A DNA stretch of 64,000 bases from Phaeobacter porticola. GTDB lineage: Bacteria; Pseudomonadota; Alphaproteobacteria; Rhodobacterales; Rhodobacteraceae. The stretch covers positions 1,922,001 through 1,986,000 of the forward strand of contig NZ_CP016364.1 in assembly GCF_001888185.1 (NCBI RefSeq). Direction: 5' to 3'. Shown in pieces: positions 25,281 to 35,210 of this stretch. The notes below the pieces were generated by a model. The model saw only the letters and a list, made by a program, of their open reading frames with translations. It was not told where the DNA came from and searched no databases. The number at the start of each line of letters is the position of its first letter. Within the stretch, counting starts at the first letter, position 1. The translations under genes and the position numbers were made by a program.

Positions 25281-25829
25281 CTAATCACACAAGATTGCAA
25301 TACCATAGCGACCATCAAAATTTACGGACTCAAAATCACAATTCTCACTCTCACCGATAGAGTCATAAATAGATCTCTCTGTATCAGAAAAAGCAACGTA
25401 CTCATCTATTGCCACCTCAACGTAAGGCACGGTCAAGCTGAGCGTCTTTAAACCTATTGCAGCATAGTCAGCTCCATCCTTTCTTATTTCCTTTCCTCCA
25501 CTAGATAGCATAGTATTTCCAGCTCGTATCAACTCCCAAGCAATTTTATACGAACCACAAACACTATTGTAGCTCTCAAAATCGACTTCTGCCCAACCGA
25601 CCTGCAATGTACGCCTGAGAGACAAGTGGCTCTTACACGAAGAGTTATCAAATGCAGTTTCCGAAAAACTCTTCTGAAAGTTCATGACAAAGTACTTAGG
25701 AGCGAGAATAAAGCATACTACCGTGGCAGTAGCTAGAAGACCCAGCATGATCTCTAAACCACGTCCAATACTTGAGAAAAAAGACTTAATCCAGAGCCAG
25801 TTAAGGTTCGCTCTTGAGTTAAACTTCAT
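25281..25829 (-). CDS. Unknown membrane protein in AT-rich cassette
   Basis: A 182-residue protein with one transmembrane segment at about residues 25-50 (GLEIMLGLLATATVVCFILAPKYFVM) and a soluble C-terminal part that would face the periplasm, with cysteines in SSCKSH, SVCGSY, ENCDF and AILCD. The last codons are rich in hydrophobics and end right after a Cys (ILCD). No family is recognised. It is AT-rich, follows the DUF6161-like gene by 60 bases, and precedes the 24699-25247 gene by 33 bases, so the three probably form one operon. Confidence 0.55.
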   Translation of the reverse strand: MKFNSRANLNWLWIKSFFSSIGRGLEIMLGLLATATVVCFILAPKYFVMNFQKSFSETAFDNSSCKSHLSLRRTLQVGWAEVDFESYNSVCGSYKIAWELIRAGNTMLSSGGKEIRKDGADYAAIGLKTLSLTVPYVEVAIDEYVAFSDTERSIYDSIGESENCDFESVNFDGRYGIAILCD

Positions 25830-25889
25830 AACTTCACCTATTCAGCCTATTTATCAATCACAGTAAAAACCTAACAAGGCGGCACGAGT

Positions 25890-27425
25890 CTATTTTACGT
25901 TTGCAAGTAACTTTGACAGCGCTGCTGAGATCGATGGGTCCATCCCGCCCTCGTCCTTTACGATACCATCTGAAGAAGGTCGAAAGAGTGATGCGTATAC
26001 GATTGACCTCTGACCAATAGCTTCGTCTGATGTATCAGACATAGCTACGAGCCGCACGTATGAATCTGCAAAAGCTGCACGTTCTTCAGAGTCCATCGAT
26101 AGATGGCGTTCTGCGAGATATATTTTCATTTGCAATCTTGCGAACCAAAGCACAAGCGTAATCATGGTGACTAGTAACGAGAGAGTTGCCCAAAAATGCC
26201 CGGATGGAAGAACCCTAGTTATTAAAGAAAACTCAGTAGTTTGAGAATCCCCTGCGTCTTTAAGGGCCCATGAAAGGTTATCGATGCCGAGATAGGCAAT
26301 AGCCATGATCACTAGCAATGAGAAAAGGAATAGCAGAAAGCTAAAGACGCTTCTTTTTCGGTGTTTTTTAGATTTATTGCTCCAAAGTTCGATTGGACTT
26401 TTTAAGTTTTCCGTTTCAAGGGCTGCTGATATCTTGGAGTCTATTTCCGAATTTATATCTGAGACCCTACCCTCAACCTCAGTCAAGATATTGGTGGCCT
26501 CTTTGCGGGAAACCGCCAAGACATCGCTTGCATTCTGCATTAGGCTCTTATACGCATCTTTCGATGACACAATAGAATCCTCAATCCCATCCAAGTCACT
26601 TTTCATTTTCTCGATCTTGGATTCAATGATTGGTATACGCTCTTCCGATCCTGACACGCCCCCCTCTTCAAACAAAAGAGCAATTGCCCTTCTCATCAAA
26701 ACCATTTCAAATTCTGCCGTTGACTTCCAGATCTGCGGACTCGTCCAAACAATTTCTTGGCCCAGCTTCCAACTAGCTCCACTTCCAGAAACAACAGATT
26801 TAAACCATCCCAACCAAAACGCTCCAATGGTATCACTGCTAGAAAAATCTTTTCTTCGCAAACCCGCTATCGCATTTCTATCGGCTACCTGATCAACGCA
26901 ATACAGGGGGGCATCTAAGATCCGATCCAAATCTTTACTATTTAAATCAAGCACTACCCCCTTGACAATGTTAAATCTATCATCAAAGTCACCAGACACA
27001 AATATATTCAGTATATTAAGAAACCCACCTTTCGCTTCTTCGATCATGCGTGGCTCGCGATGATACTTAAAGACTTTTAAAGTAAATAAAAACGACCTTG
27101 ATAGCTTTAGAACCATGTACATTGAAGACTGCTGATCCACATTCGATTTCGCACACTCCTCTAATCGCTTTGTTAAGTTATTTTTTTGTTCATCTATATT
27201 AAGCTTTTGGATTTGCTCGATTGTCGCTTGGGACACATCAAGCGCGTACACAGAAAGTAGAGCGCGAAGAACTTCGGACAGCCTAGAGTACGTTGCTGCG
27301 TCATCCCTCGCCTCCAATAATGCATGCGGAATCAACCGTAAGGCAGCTCTTGCACTGAGTGCGGCAACCTGAAGAACAGAAAGCCGATTGATTTCGTTGA
27401 AATCAGCCTGTGAAAGGTTGCCCAT
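25890..27425 (-). CDS. DUF6161-like membrane protein with coiled coil
   Basis: A 511-residue protein. Residues 1-240 are helical (LSVLQVAALSARAALRLIPHALLEARDD...SRLSEVLRALLSVYALDVS). Residues about 265-345 form a long coiled coil (IESKIEKMKSDLDGIEDSIVS and VEGRVSDINSEIDSKISAAL). Two transmembrane segments follow (VFSFLLFLFSLLVIMAIAYLG and FWATLSLLVTMITLVLWFA) and then AERHLSMDSEERAAFADSYVRLV, a C-terminal stretch that I associate with DUF6161 proteins, which have no known function. First gene of the AT-rich cassette. A defence or superinfection-exclusion role is a guess from its setting in a prophage. Confidence 0.6.
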   Translation of the reverse strand: MGNLSQADFNEINRLSVLQVAALSARAALRLIPHALLEARDDAATYSRLSEVLRALLSVYALDVSQATIEQIQKLNIDEQKNNLTKRLEECAKSNVDQQSSMYMVLKLSRSFLFTLKVFKYHREPRMIEEAKGGFLNILNIFVSGDFDDRFNIVKGVVLDLNSKDLDRILDAPLYCVDQVADRNAIAGLRRKDFSSSDTIGAFWLGWFKSVVSGSGASWKLGQEIVWTSPQIWKSTAEFEMVLMRRAIALLFEEGGVSGSEERIPIIESKIEKMKSDLDGIEDSIVSSKDAYKSLMQNASDVLAVSRKEATNILTEVEGRVSDINSEIDSKISAALETENLKSPIELWSNKSKKHRKRSVFSFLLFLFSLLVIMAIAYLGIDNLSWALKDAGDSQTTEFSLITRVLPSGHFWATLSLLVTMITLVLWFARLQMKIYLAERHLSMDSEERAAFADSYVRLVAMSDTSDEAIGQRSIVYASLFRPSSDGIVKDEGGMDPSISAALSKLLANVK

Positions 27426-27595
27426 GATTTACCTCTGTTAATAAGCACACAACTTTCGAATGATATCGACGGCTAGATATCCATCCACGGAAGAACATGA
27501 ACCGAATTTGCTTGCAGTTGCAACTAGCCCGAACCTGTTTTCCGATCCAGAATTCCCAGCCCTTGTCGCGGTCCCCAAGACATTACCCCTCCCCC
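27426..27595. other. Non-coding leader of the AT-rich cassette
   Basis: Between the AT-rich cassette and the broken regulator no convincing frame is seen. It would carry the promoter of the minus-strand cassette, but no clear -35/-10 pair was identified. Confidence 0.4.
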
Positions 27596-27740
27596 CTAAA
27601 CCAAACGCGGTGCCCAGTAGTCCGCCAGATCCAGGAGGCTGGCGACCGTCTTGCGCTCGACCCCGAGCTCTGAGGCGATTTCGGCCTGATCCGCACCCTG
27701 CCCTGCCATTTTGACCACAACGTCGGCCAGATAGGCTTTC
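27596..27740 (-). pseudogene. C-terminal remnant of a phage helix-turn-helix protein, cut by IS21
   Basis: Reading in from the IS junction, about 47 codons are open: KAYLADVVVKMAGQGADQAEIASELGVERKTVASLLDLADYW, then APRLV and TAG at 27598-27596. The segment EIASELGVERKTVASLL is a helix-turn-helix. There is no start codon before the IS boundary at 27741, so the 5' part is missing. It was probably an early or regulatory gene of the prophage reading in the late-gene direction. Confidence 0.6.
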
Positions 27741-27867
27741 TGTCAATGAGCGTTCAAAGTTGACCCGGTTTCAGCATTTAAAATTGACCCACCCCATGTG
27801 GCGCAAAGCCCCCAGGCGGGCCGCCCTCATATAGCGAGTCCGTCTGGGGGCTTTGCTTTCGGGACGG

Positions 27868-28599
27868 TTACTTTTCTCTGCGGCTTTTGCTCTGAGCAAA
27901 GCGATAGGACGTGTTGCCGGTTTCGATGATTGCGCAATGGTGGGTGACGCGATCCAGCAGCGCGGTGGTCATCTTGGCATCGCCAAAGACCGAGACCCAC
28001 TCTCCGAACTCCAGGTTGGTGGTGATGATGACGCTGGTTTTCTCGTAGAGCTTGCTGATCAGATGGAACAGCAATGCTCCGCCAGACTTGGGGAACGGGA
28101 TGTAGCCCAGCTCGTCGATGATGACGCAATCCAGAGCCGAGAGTTGCCGGATGATCTTCCCGGCATTGCCCTCGGCCTGTTCCTTGATCAGGGCGTTGAT
28201 CAGATCGACGGCGTTGAAGAAGCGTGCCTTCTTGCCGTTGGTGATCAGGGTGGTGCCCAAAGCGATGGCGATATGGGTTTTGCCGGTGCCGGTTCCGCCC
28301 ACCAGGATGAGGTTGTGCGCCTCTTGGGTGAACTGCCCTGTGCAGAACGGTTCGATCTGGGTCTGGGTGATGGCGGCAGCACCATAATCGAAGGTGGCGA
28401 AGTCCTTATGATGGGGGAACTTCGCGATCCTCATTTGATACTGGATAGAGCGCGCCCGCCGCTCTACAGTCTCCGCGTCGATCAGTTGCTTTATCGCTGT
28501 GGTCAGACTTGGTGGCTTGCGCGCGGACAGCAAATCATGTGCGCAAGCTGCCATTCCGTGCAACCTCAGGGCGGTCAGTTGGTCGATCAGGGCGTTCAT
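27868..28599 (-). CDS. istB: IstB helper ATPase of IS21 element
   Basis: A 243-residue AAA+ protein with Walker [15 protein letters not shown] at about residues 100-113, Walker [13 protein letters not shown] and DnaC-like arrangement. IstB assembles on DNA and directs the IstA transposase to target sites. The start overlaps the istA stop by four bases, the usual IS21 coupling. The frame is intact. A partner IstA that is whole would be needed for transposition, and the one here is broken. Confidence 0.93.
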   Translation of the reverse strand: MNALIDQLTALRLHGMAACAHDLLSARKPPSLTTAIKQLIDAETVERRARSIQYQMRIAKFPHHKDFATFDYGAAAITQTQIEPFCTGQFTQEAHNLILVGGTGTGKTHIAIALGTTLITNGKKARFFNAVDLINALIKEQAEGNAGKIIRQLSALDCVIIDELGYIPFPKSGGALLFHLISKLYEKTSVIITTNLEFGEWVSVFGDAKMTTALLDRVTHHCAIIETGNTSYRFAQSKSRREK

Positions 28600-30095
28600 G
28601 CGGCAACCTCCTCAGTCGAGCACAGGATCTCATAGCGCTTGCAGTCGGCCTCGGGTCGCAGGGTCAGTTGCGGATAGGCATAGGCTTCGCTGAGCGGCGT
28701 GATGACCGGCTCCACCAACTGGTTAATCAGGTTGATGATGGCGGGCAGGCGGAGGGTGTTTTGTGCCACGGCCAGTTCACAAGCCATCTCGACAACCTCG
28801 ATCCCGTGATCCTGGACGAGCAGAAGCAGATCAACGAACTCCCGATCCCCGCCCTTGTCTGCCATGTAATGTTCCCTGATCTGGTGCATGGCCTCAGGCA
28901 GTTGCCAGTCCACGAAGGGTGCGCCATTGCGTAGGGCGCCGGGCTTGCGATCCAGCAGAGGAACATAGTGCCAGGGTTCAAAGTAGCTGACGTTGCGGGT
29001 GAAGCGGCGCTTATGCTCGGCGATGATATCCTGGCCCGACACCAGCATAATCCGGCCCGCATAAGCGCGCAGCGACACATGTTGACCGGCAAAGTGGGAC
29101 GGGACGCTGTAGCGGTTGCTGGCATATTGAACCAGGCAAGTGGATCGGACACGAACCGTCTTCTCAACATAGCCGTCAAAAGGCCGACCCAAGGGGCGCA
29201 GCTCGGCGCGTTCGTCTTCGAACACCTCGGCAATCGTGCGATCCTGCTGTTCGGGATGGGGACGATTGGCCAGTTCTTCACAGCGCAGGCGCAACCAGGT
29301 GTTCAGCGCATCAAGATCTTCAAAGGCAGGCTTGGGCACAAACAACCGGCCGCGCAAAAACTGGACCTGGTTCTCGACCTGCCCCTTCTCCCAACCCGCT
29401 GCGGGCGTGCAGGCAACAGGTTCCATCACATAGTGGTTCATCAGAGCCAGGAACCGGGGATGGAATATCCGGTCCTTCGAGCGGGACACATAGGTCACCA
29501 TGGTCTTGGGGTTATCAATGATCACCCGTCGTGGAACCCCGCCATAGAAAGACAGTGCCTGCACAAAAGCATCCAGAACCATCTCCTGGGCTTCGCCGGG
29601 ATAGGCGATCACCAAAGGCTTGCGGCTGTGGCACAGGCGGAAATGGGCAACCTAGATCTTTTGTTCAACGCCGCCCAGGACAACCCGTTCTTCGCTCCAG
29701 TCAAACTGAAGGGCGTCACCAGCAGCAAAATGCAGGGGGATAAAAGCATCGCCAGAACCGGCGCCAGCCCGCTTCAGATCGCGGACAAATCGCTGAACTG
29801 GAGAATAGGACCCGGTGTAGCCTTCCACCACGAGCTGCTCATAAAGCTTCTGGGCCGTTCGCCGCTCCCGACGTGGTCGCTTCTGGTCCTGATCGAACAG
29901 TTCCTGAAGCCGGAGATCAAACCCGTTGCACAGTTTGTGCCGAACCGGTGGAGCCTGGCGCTGGTAGCTCGGCGGGCTCTCATCCTTCAAATACTTCTTG
30001 ATCGTGTTGCGCGATAATCCCGTCGCCCGCGCAACAGACCGGATACTGCGCCCTTCAACCAGCACCCACAGACGGATCTTCGATACACTTTCCAT
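28596..30095 (-). pseudogene. istA: IstA transposase of IS21 element, interrupted by an in-frame amber codon
   Basis: The frame from ATG 30095 to 28596 would give about 499 residues, normal for IstA, but TAG at 29654-29652 stops it after about 147 residues. The sequence on both sides stays in the same frame (GGVEQKI stop VAHFRLCHSRKPLVIAYP), so one C-to-T change (CAG to TAG) explains it. The helix-turn-helix (SIRSVARATGLSRNTIKKYL) and the first catalytic Asp (QFDWSEE) lie before the stop; the second Asp (IIDNPKT) and the Glu (GWEKGQVENQV) lie after it. Without suppression no active transposase can be made. Confidence 0.9.
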
Positions 30096-30210
30096 CAATA
30101 ACACCTGCTCTTTCCTCCGCACTTGAAGCGCGGATGTTAACGAAACAGGTGGGTCAATTTTACTCGCTCATAACCCACCTAAGTGGGTCAATTTCGCATG
30201 CCGATTCACA

Positions 30211-30680
30211 CTCTTGAGTGGGAATTGACCGCATATATGCTGGGGGTAGGCACTGGGCAGCGGATCGGCGACGTGATCGGTATGGAATGGGCGCACTATG
30301 ACGGCCAGTTCATTTCTGTTGTCCAGGAAAAGACTGCGGCGCGCCTCTGGGTCGCCTGCCCAGAGTTTCTGCGCACGTACCTCGACAACCTGCCGCGCAG
30401 TGGTCGCTTTATCATTGCGCAGTCGCTGCATAAGGGCGTTGCCAAACGCACCATTCAGCAGCGCGTCATGGCGGTGCGAGAAAAGATAGGCGCGCAAGCG
30501 TTCGTGATCCATGGTTGGCGATACACCGCGGCGGTCCATTTGGCCGAAGCGGGTGCCAGCGATAGCGAGATCCAGGCGGTGACCGGACACAAGACGCTTG
30601 AGATGGTGAAGAAATACCGCAGCCAGGCCAATCAGAAGCGCCTTTCGCAGGCAGCGCAAGCGCGTCGGACCAGAACGTGA
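30211..30680 (+). pseudogene. int: Prophage tyrosine integrase, C-terminal catalytic part only
   Basis: From the IS end the frame reads TLEWELTAYMLGVGTGQRIGDVIGMEW, then VIHGWRYTAAVHLAEAG and VTGHKTLEMVKKYRSQAN, giving the Arg, His-x2-Arg/Trp-like and His...Tyr residues of tyrosine recombinases (Arg in GQRIGDV, HGWRY, GHK, Tyr in KKYRS). About 200 N-terminal residues, including the arm- and core-binding domains, are missing. A GTG or ATG inside the IS end could give a shortened protein but not a working integrase. It ends 95 bases from tRNA-Leu, the expected place for an integrase beside its attachment site. Confidence 0.88.
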
Positions 30681-30775
30681 ACGAAACGAGAAAACGGGAA
30701 ACTTTCTGGGAAACTCGCCCAGCGCCCATTTTTAGGCACGCTCTGCAGCTTCTGTTTTTCACATGAAAATCAAAG

Positions 30776-30805
30776 TGGTGCGGGTGAAGGGACTCGAACC
30801 CCCAC
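30776..30805. other. Likely prophage attachment site in the tRNA-Leu 3' end
   Basis: The integrase remnant at 30211-30680 lies directly beside the 3' half of tRNA-Leu, the usual arrangement for phages that integrate into tRNA 3' ends. A second copy of the sequence was looked for near 3052-3406 and not found, so the core cannot be defined here. Confidence 0.35.
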
Positions 30806-30860
30806 GCCTCGCGGCGCCAGAACCTAAATCTGGTGCGTCTACCAATTCCGCCACACCCGC
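30776..30860 (-). tRNA. tRNA-Leu (anticodon UAG)
   Basis: The minus strand folds as a type II tRNA. The acceptor stem GCGGGTG pairs with CACCCGC, followed by discriminator A and an encoded CCA (30778-30776). The anticodon stem CCAGA/TCTGG encloses loop TTTAGGT with anticodon TAG, which reads CUA/CUN leucine codons. A variable arm (CGCCGCGAGGCG) and the T loop GGTTCGAGTCC are present. The 3' end faces the integrase remnant. Confidence 0.95.
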
Positions 30861-30970
30861 AACCTGACGGTGGGCGCACCCACCGTGACGCGCTCAATAA
30901 CAAAGCTTTTCAACGGATGCAAAAGGGAAAGCGACCTTGGAGCAAACTTTTCTACGTCTACCGCCCAGCG

Positions 30971-32671
30971 TCACCTAAGAACATCAAGCCTGCGCAGAAC
31001 AGCAGGTATTTGCTCTGGCAGGTCCTCGGCAATCAGCCCCGGGCCGAAGTCCAGCGCGCATTCGACATGCAGATATGCAGCTGTTTCTGCTGCCTGCATC
31101 GGGTCCAATCCGCGCGCCATCAAGCCTGTGATGAACCCGGCCAGCACGTCGCCGGACCCGGCAGTCGCCAGCCAGGGCGCGGAGCGGTCGTAGTGGGCGG
31201 AATTCACTGAGCAGAGCCCGTTCGGCGCGGCGATCACCGTGTCCGGCCCCTTGAACAGCACCACGCAGCCCGCGCGTTTGGCGGCCTCGCGGGTGGCGTC
31301 CACCTTGGAATAGGCGGGGCCGGTTGTGGCGGGCGCGTTCAGTTTCTCTGCCAGATCTGGAAAGAGCCGCGCAAATTCACCGCCATGCGGGGTGAGGACA
31401 CAGTTTTCGTGCAGCACCTCAAACAGCGCCTCAGCACGGTCCTCGAACTGCGTCAGCGCATCTGCATCCAGAACCGTGGCGCGGTTTGCCTGCAAGACCT
31501 CCAGAACCAAGCCCTCCCGATCAGCCGCCAGCCCAAGCCCCGGCCCAAGACAAACGACGTTGAAACGGCTGTCCTGCAACAGCGTGCGCAGCTCATCCGC
31601 GCCATCCATCTGTCGCAACATAATCGCGGTCAGCTGACAGGCGTTTTCCATCATCGCCGCACGTGGCGCGCCAACCGTGACCAGCCCCGCCCCGATCCGC
31701 AAAGCGCCGCGGGCGGCAAGACGGGCGGCGCCGGTCTTGCCGTGGCCGCCGGAGAGGACGAGGGCGTGGCCGTGGGTGTATTTGTGGCCCTTTGTGGATG
31801 CCTTTTTGCATCGGACGAAACCAAAACGAGAGATCCATGGCTTCCGACGATCTTTGACTAATGGCCTCTCTCCCAGCAGAACTGAATGAGGCAGTCGCAA
31901 TGACCGAGGAGGCGTACCGGGTTTAGTTCCTTTCAGCACTCGCCATTGTTCCAACCCGATGTCTTTAACAACGACTTGGCCGCACACAGACGGGCCTTCA
32001 TTTACAAAATGACCGAACTTTGGGCTGTCGAATGTAACTGTCAGGGCTGCAAATCTGTCTTGAAACGGCTTTCGACCTCGAGGTTCCTGCCCCTGTTGGT
32101 CAAAGATCGGATGGCCCAGGCTGGGCGGCGCTTCCTCAAGAACAGTTCCGCTATCCAAGCAGAGGCCGGACGGGGCATCTATGGCGACAACGCTATCACT
32201 GTAATCATCACCGTTGCGCCCCGACATATGGGAAGCAACATTAAAGGCTTCACCCTCCAACGGGCGAGATAGCCCGGTCCCGAACAGGGCGTCAATATGC
32301 AAGCTGTAAGGCTCCTTTCGAAACGCTCTTTCAGTGAGTTCCTCGACCTGATTGTCAGCCAGCCAAATCTCATAATTGGTGCGCGCATCAGCTGGCAGCT
32401 TATCTGGATCACCATACAAGAAAACCTTTACCGTCCAGCCTTTCCCAGCAAGCAGCCGGGCCACGACAAAACCATCTCCGCCATTGTTGCCGGGACCGCA
32501 TAGGACTGCCACACTTTGAGGCGCACTTTCATATTCCGGCCACTCCTCGAAGATGGCCTCAACCACCCCCTGCCCGGCCCGTTCCATCAGTTCCAGCCCG
32601 GTGACTTCACCGGACGCGATGGCGGCCTGCTCAATGGCCCGCATTTGGGCAGCGGTCAGCAATTCGGTCAT
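30971..32671 (-). CDS. nnr: Bifunctional NAD(P)HX epimerase / ADP-dependent dehydratase
   Basis: A 566-residue repair enzyme. The N-terminal epimerase domain has AAQMRAIEQAAIASG and GPGNNGGDGFVVARLL. The C-terminal dehydratase domain has GHALVLSGGHGKTGAARLAARGALRIGAGLVTV, VLTPHGGEFARLFPD and GSGDVLAGFI. Together they convert damaged, hydrated NADH and NADPH back to the active form. The protein is somewhat longer than usual because of loops at about residues 180-210 (LGHPIFDQQGQEPRGRKPFQ) and 270-300. The gene diverges from glnB, with 192 bases between them. Confidence 0.95.
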   Translation of the reverse strand: MTELLTAAQMRAIEQAAIASGEVTGLELMERAGQGVVEAIFEEWPEYESAPQSVAVLCGPGNNGGDGFVVARLLAGKGWTVKVFLYGDPDKLPADARTNYEIWLADNQVEELTERAFRKEPYSLHIDALFGTGLSRPLEGEAFNVASHMSGRNGDDYSDSVVAIDAPSGLCLDSGTVLEEAPPSLGHPIFDQQGQEPRGRKPFQDRFAALTVTFDSPKFGHFVNEGPSVCGQVVVKDIGLEQWRVLKGTKPGTPPRSLRLPHSVLLGERPLVKDRRKPWISRFGFVRCKKASTKGHKYTHGHALVLSGGHGKTGAARLAARGALRIGAGLVTVGAPRAAMMENACQLTAIMLRQMDGADELRTLLQDSRFNVVCLGPGLGLAADREGLVLEVLQANRATVLDADALTQFEDRAEALFEVLHENCVLTPHGGEFARLFPDLAEKLNAPATTGPAYSKVDATREAAKRAGCVVLFKGPDTVIAAPNGLCSVNSAHYDRSAPWLATAGSGDVLAGFITGLMARGLDPMQAAETAAYLHVECALDFGPGLIAEDLPEQIPAVLRRLDVLR

Positions 32672-32830
32672 GTCAGGGGCCTCTTTTTCATGTCGTGGTC
32701 ATGTCGCGATTCAAAATTGCGCAGAAATCAGGCGTTATGCGTATTTTTTAGGCAGAGACCGCGAAAACATGCGCAGTTTCGCCACAGCGCTTGCGGCTAT
32801 TATTGTCGCGGCCCAGTAGAAGTGATCTGA

Positions 32831-33202
<372 letters not shown>

Positions 33203-33295
33203 GCCTGACACCAGAACACGCGGTTGTCCGCCGTCGCTGATGGGCGCGGCAGCCTGAATACACTTAAGATTACAAGATCAGAAGGACCATTGGAA

Positions 33296-34702
33296 ATGAG
33301 CGCAGACGCAGTTCTGAAGATGATCAAGGACGAAGACATCGCCTATGTCGACATCCGTTTCACTGATGTGCGGGGCAAGCTCCAGCACGTGACCGTTGAC
33401 GTCGACCTGGTGGACGAAGACTTTATCGAAGAAGGCTTCATGTTCGACGGTTCCTCCATCGCTGGCTGGAAGTCGATCGAAAACTCCGACATGAAGCTGA
33501 TCCTCGACACCGAGTCTGCTTATGTCGATCCCTTCTATGCCGAAAAAACCCTCTGCATTCATTGCTCTGTGGTTGAGCCCGACACCGGCGAAGCCTACCC
33601 GCGTGACCCACGCGGCACCGCACAAAAAGCAGAGGCCTATCTGAAGGCCTCCGGCATTGGCGATGTGGCCTATATGGGTCCCGAGGCGGAATTCTTCCTG
33701 TTTGATGATGTGCGGTTCTCCAACACCATCAACAAAGTGTCCTTTGAGGTCGACGCGACTGACGCCTCCTGGAACACCGACACAGAATATGAGATGGGCA
33801 ACATGGGCCACCGGCCCGGTGTCAAAGGCGGCTATTTCCCGGTGAACCCCATCGACGAAGCCCAAGACCTGCGCTCTGAGATGCTGTCGACTATGAAGCG
33901 TCTCGGCATGAAGGTAGACAAGCACCACCACGAGGTGGCCTCCTGCCAGCACGAACTGGGCCTGATCTTTGACAGCCTGACCAAACAGGCCGATGAGCTG
34001 CAGAAATACAAATATGTGATTCACAATGTGGCCCACGCCTACGGCAAATCGGCAACCTTCATGCCAAAGCCGATCTACGGTGACAATGGCACCGGCATGC
34101 ACGTGAACATGTCGATCTGGAAAGACGGCAAGCCGCTCTTTGCTGGCGACAAATACGCGGATCTTAGCCAGGAAGCGCTGTATTTTATCGGCGGCATCCT
34201 GAAGCACGCAAAAACGCTGAACGCCTTTACTAACCCGGCGACCAACTCCTACAAGCGTCTGATCCCCGGTTTTGAAGCCCCGGTTCTGCGCGCCTATTCC
34301 GCCCGTAACCGGTCCGGCTGCGTGCGGATCCCATGGACCGAGAGCCCCAAAGCCAAGCGCGTCGAAGCCCGTTTCCCCGATCCGGCGGCGAACCCCTATC
34401 TGTGCTTTGCCGCCCTGCTGATGGCCGGCCTGGACGGCATCAAGAACAAGATCGATCCGGGCGAAGCCATGGACAAGAACCTCTATGATCTGCCCGCAGA
34501 AGAGCTGGCCGATATCCCCACCGTCTGCGGCAGCCTGCGCGAAGCGCTGGAAGCACTGGCTGGCGATCACGACTTCCTGGTTCAGGGCGATGTGTTCACC
34601 AAAGACCAGATCGAAGGCTATATCGCCCTCAAGATGGAAGAGGTGGAAACCTACGAACACACGCCGCACCCTGTTGAATACGGCATGTATTACAGCTGCT
34701 GA
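33296..34702 (+). CDS. glnA: Glutamine synthetase, type I
   Basis: A 468-residue enzyme making glutamine from glutamate, ammonia and ATP. ATG 33296 has GAAGGA upstream and gives the standard [22 protein letters not shown]. Conserved parts are [10 protein letters not shown], the metal site [11 protein letters not shown], the [12 protein letters not shown] region, the ATP site [10 protein letters not shown]-type stretch, NRSGCVRIP and Tyr397 in NLYDLPAEE, the adenylylation site of the type I-beta enzymes. The gene follows glnB and ends in a strong intrinsic terminator. Confidence 0.98.
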   Translation: MSADAVLKMIKDEDIAYVDIRFTDVRGKLQHVTVDVDLVDEDFIEEGFMFDGSSIAGWKSIENSDMKLILDTESAYVDPFYAEKTLCIHCSVVEPDTGEAYPRDPRGTAQKAEAYLKASGIGDVAYMGPEAEFFLFDDVRFSNTINKVSFEVDATDASWNTDTEYEMGNMGHRPGVKGGYFPVNPIDEAQDLRSEMLSTMKRLGMKVDKHHHEVASCQHELGLIFDSLTKQADELQKYKYVIHNVAHAYGKSATFMPKPIYGDNGTGMHVNMSIWKDGKPLFAGDKYADLSQEALYFIGGILKHAKTLNAFTNPATNSYKRLIPGFEAPVLRAYSARNRSGCVRIPWTESPKAKRVEARFPDPAANPYLCFAALLMAGLDGIKNKIDPGEAMDKNLYDLPAEELADIPTVCGSLREALEALAGDHDFLVQGDVFTKDQIEGYIALKMEEVETYEHTPHPVEYGMYYSC

Positions 34703-34725
34703 TCCCCGATCATATATGCTGACTG

Positions 34726-34752
34726 GGCGTCCCCATCCGGGGACGCCTTTTT
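34726..34752 (+). terminator. Intrinsic terminator after glnA
   Basis: Perfect stem GGCGTCCCC / GGGGACGCC with an ATCC loop, followed by TTTTT, 23 bases after the glnA stop. Confidence 0.93.
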
Positions 34753-35210
34753 CGTTTCATGAACATGGTCCACATGCGTTCTGCCCTGCACGGGTCGTTT
34801 GTACAGACCACCCAAACACCAGCGTGTCACGGGCAAGCCACCCACCGGTTGTCACAGTGCGGATGACACTTTATCAACCCCGCGCGCCCTGGCGGGGCCA
34901 GTCCGCACCGTCTGTGGCATCCGAAGACGCGCCCCCGCGTTAACTTTTCAGAAACACTGACCTCGCAAACGCCGGTTTTGTAATGGCTGCGGCATCAATA
35001 TGGCCACAGGCTGCCCCGGTTTTGCCCAATTGTCTGCCAAACACTCTATCAATATTTAATTTTCATTATTAAAATCAACTATTTATATGAATACGTGGGC
35101 AATCCCCAAAACCGAAACGAATATTTTACGCTTCGACCGCTCGCGCCTCACTTTCCACCATTTCAAATTTTAACTTAATTGCTGAAGCACCTGAGCGGAG
35201 GACCCTGACG
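34753..35210. other. Intergenic region with an AT-rich tract
   Basis: No gene is seen in these 458 bases. The part from 35040 to 35095 is unusually AT-rich (runs such as AATATTTAATTTTCATTATT) and probably holds the promoter of the gene at 35211. Confidence 0.5.

Larger units (their letters stand above)
27741..30210 (-). mobile_element. IS21-family insertion sequence (2.47 kb)
   Basis: Contains istA and istB and is bounded by related ends: TGTCAATGAGCG...AGTTGACCC at the left and, read inward on the other strand, TGTGAATCGGCATGCGAAATTGACCC at the right. Sub-terminal copies of AATTGACCCACC lie at about 27783-27794 and, inverted, 30149-30160 and 30184-30194, the multiple-repeat ends typical of IS21. 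The bases beside the two ends (CTTTC left, CTCTT right) do not form a target duplication. This suggests that a deletion or recombination followed insertion. Confidence 0.88.

Noticed and set aside
30150-30240. Target-site duplication flanking the IS21 element
   Set aside because: The bases next to the two ends (CTTTC and CTCTT) differ, so no duplication can be claimed.
33278-34669. Long minus-strand frame across glnA
   Set aside because: It is the mirror of the glnA coding frame. glnA has every catalytic and regulatory residue, while the mirror frame resembles nothing.
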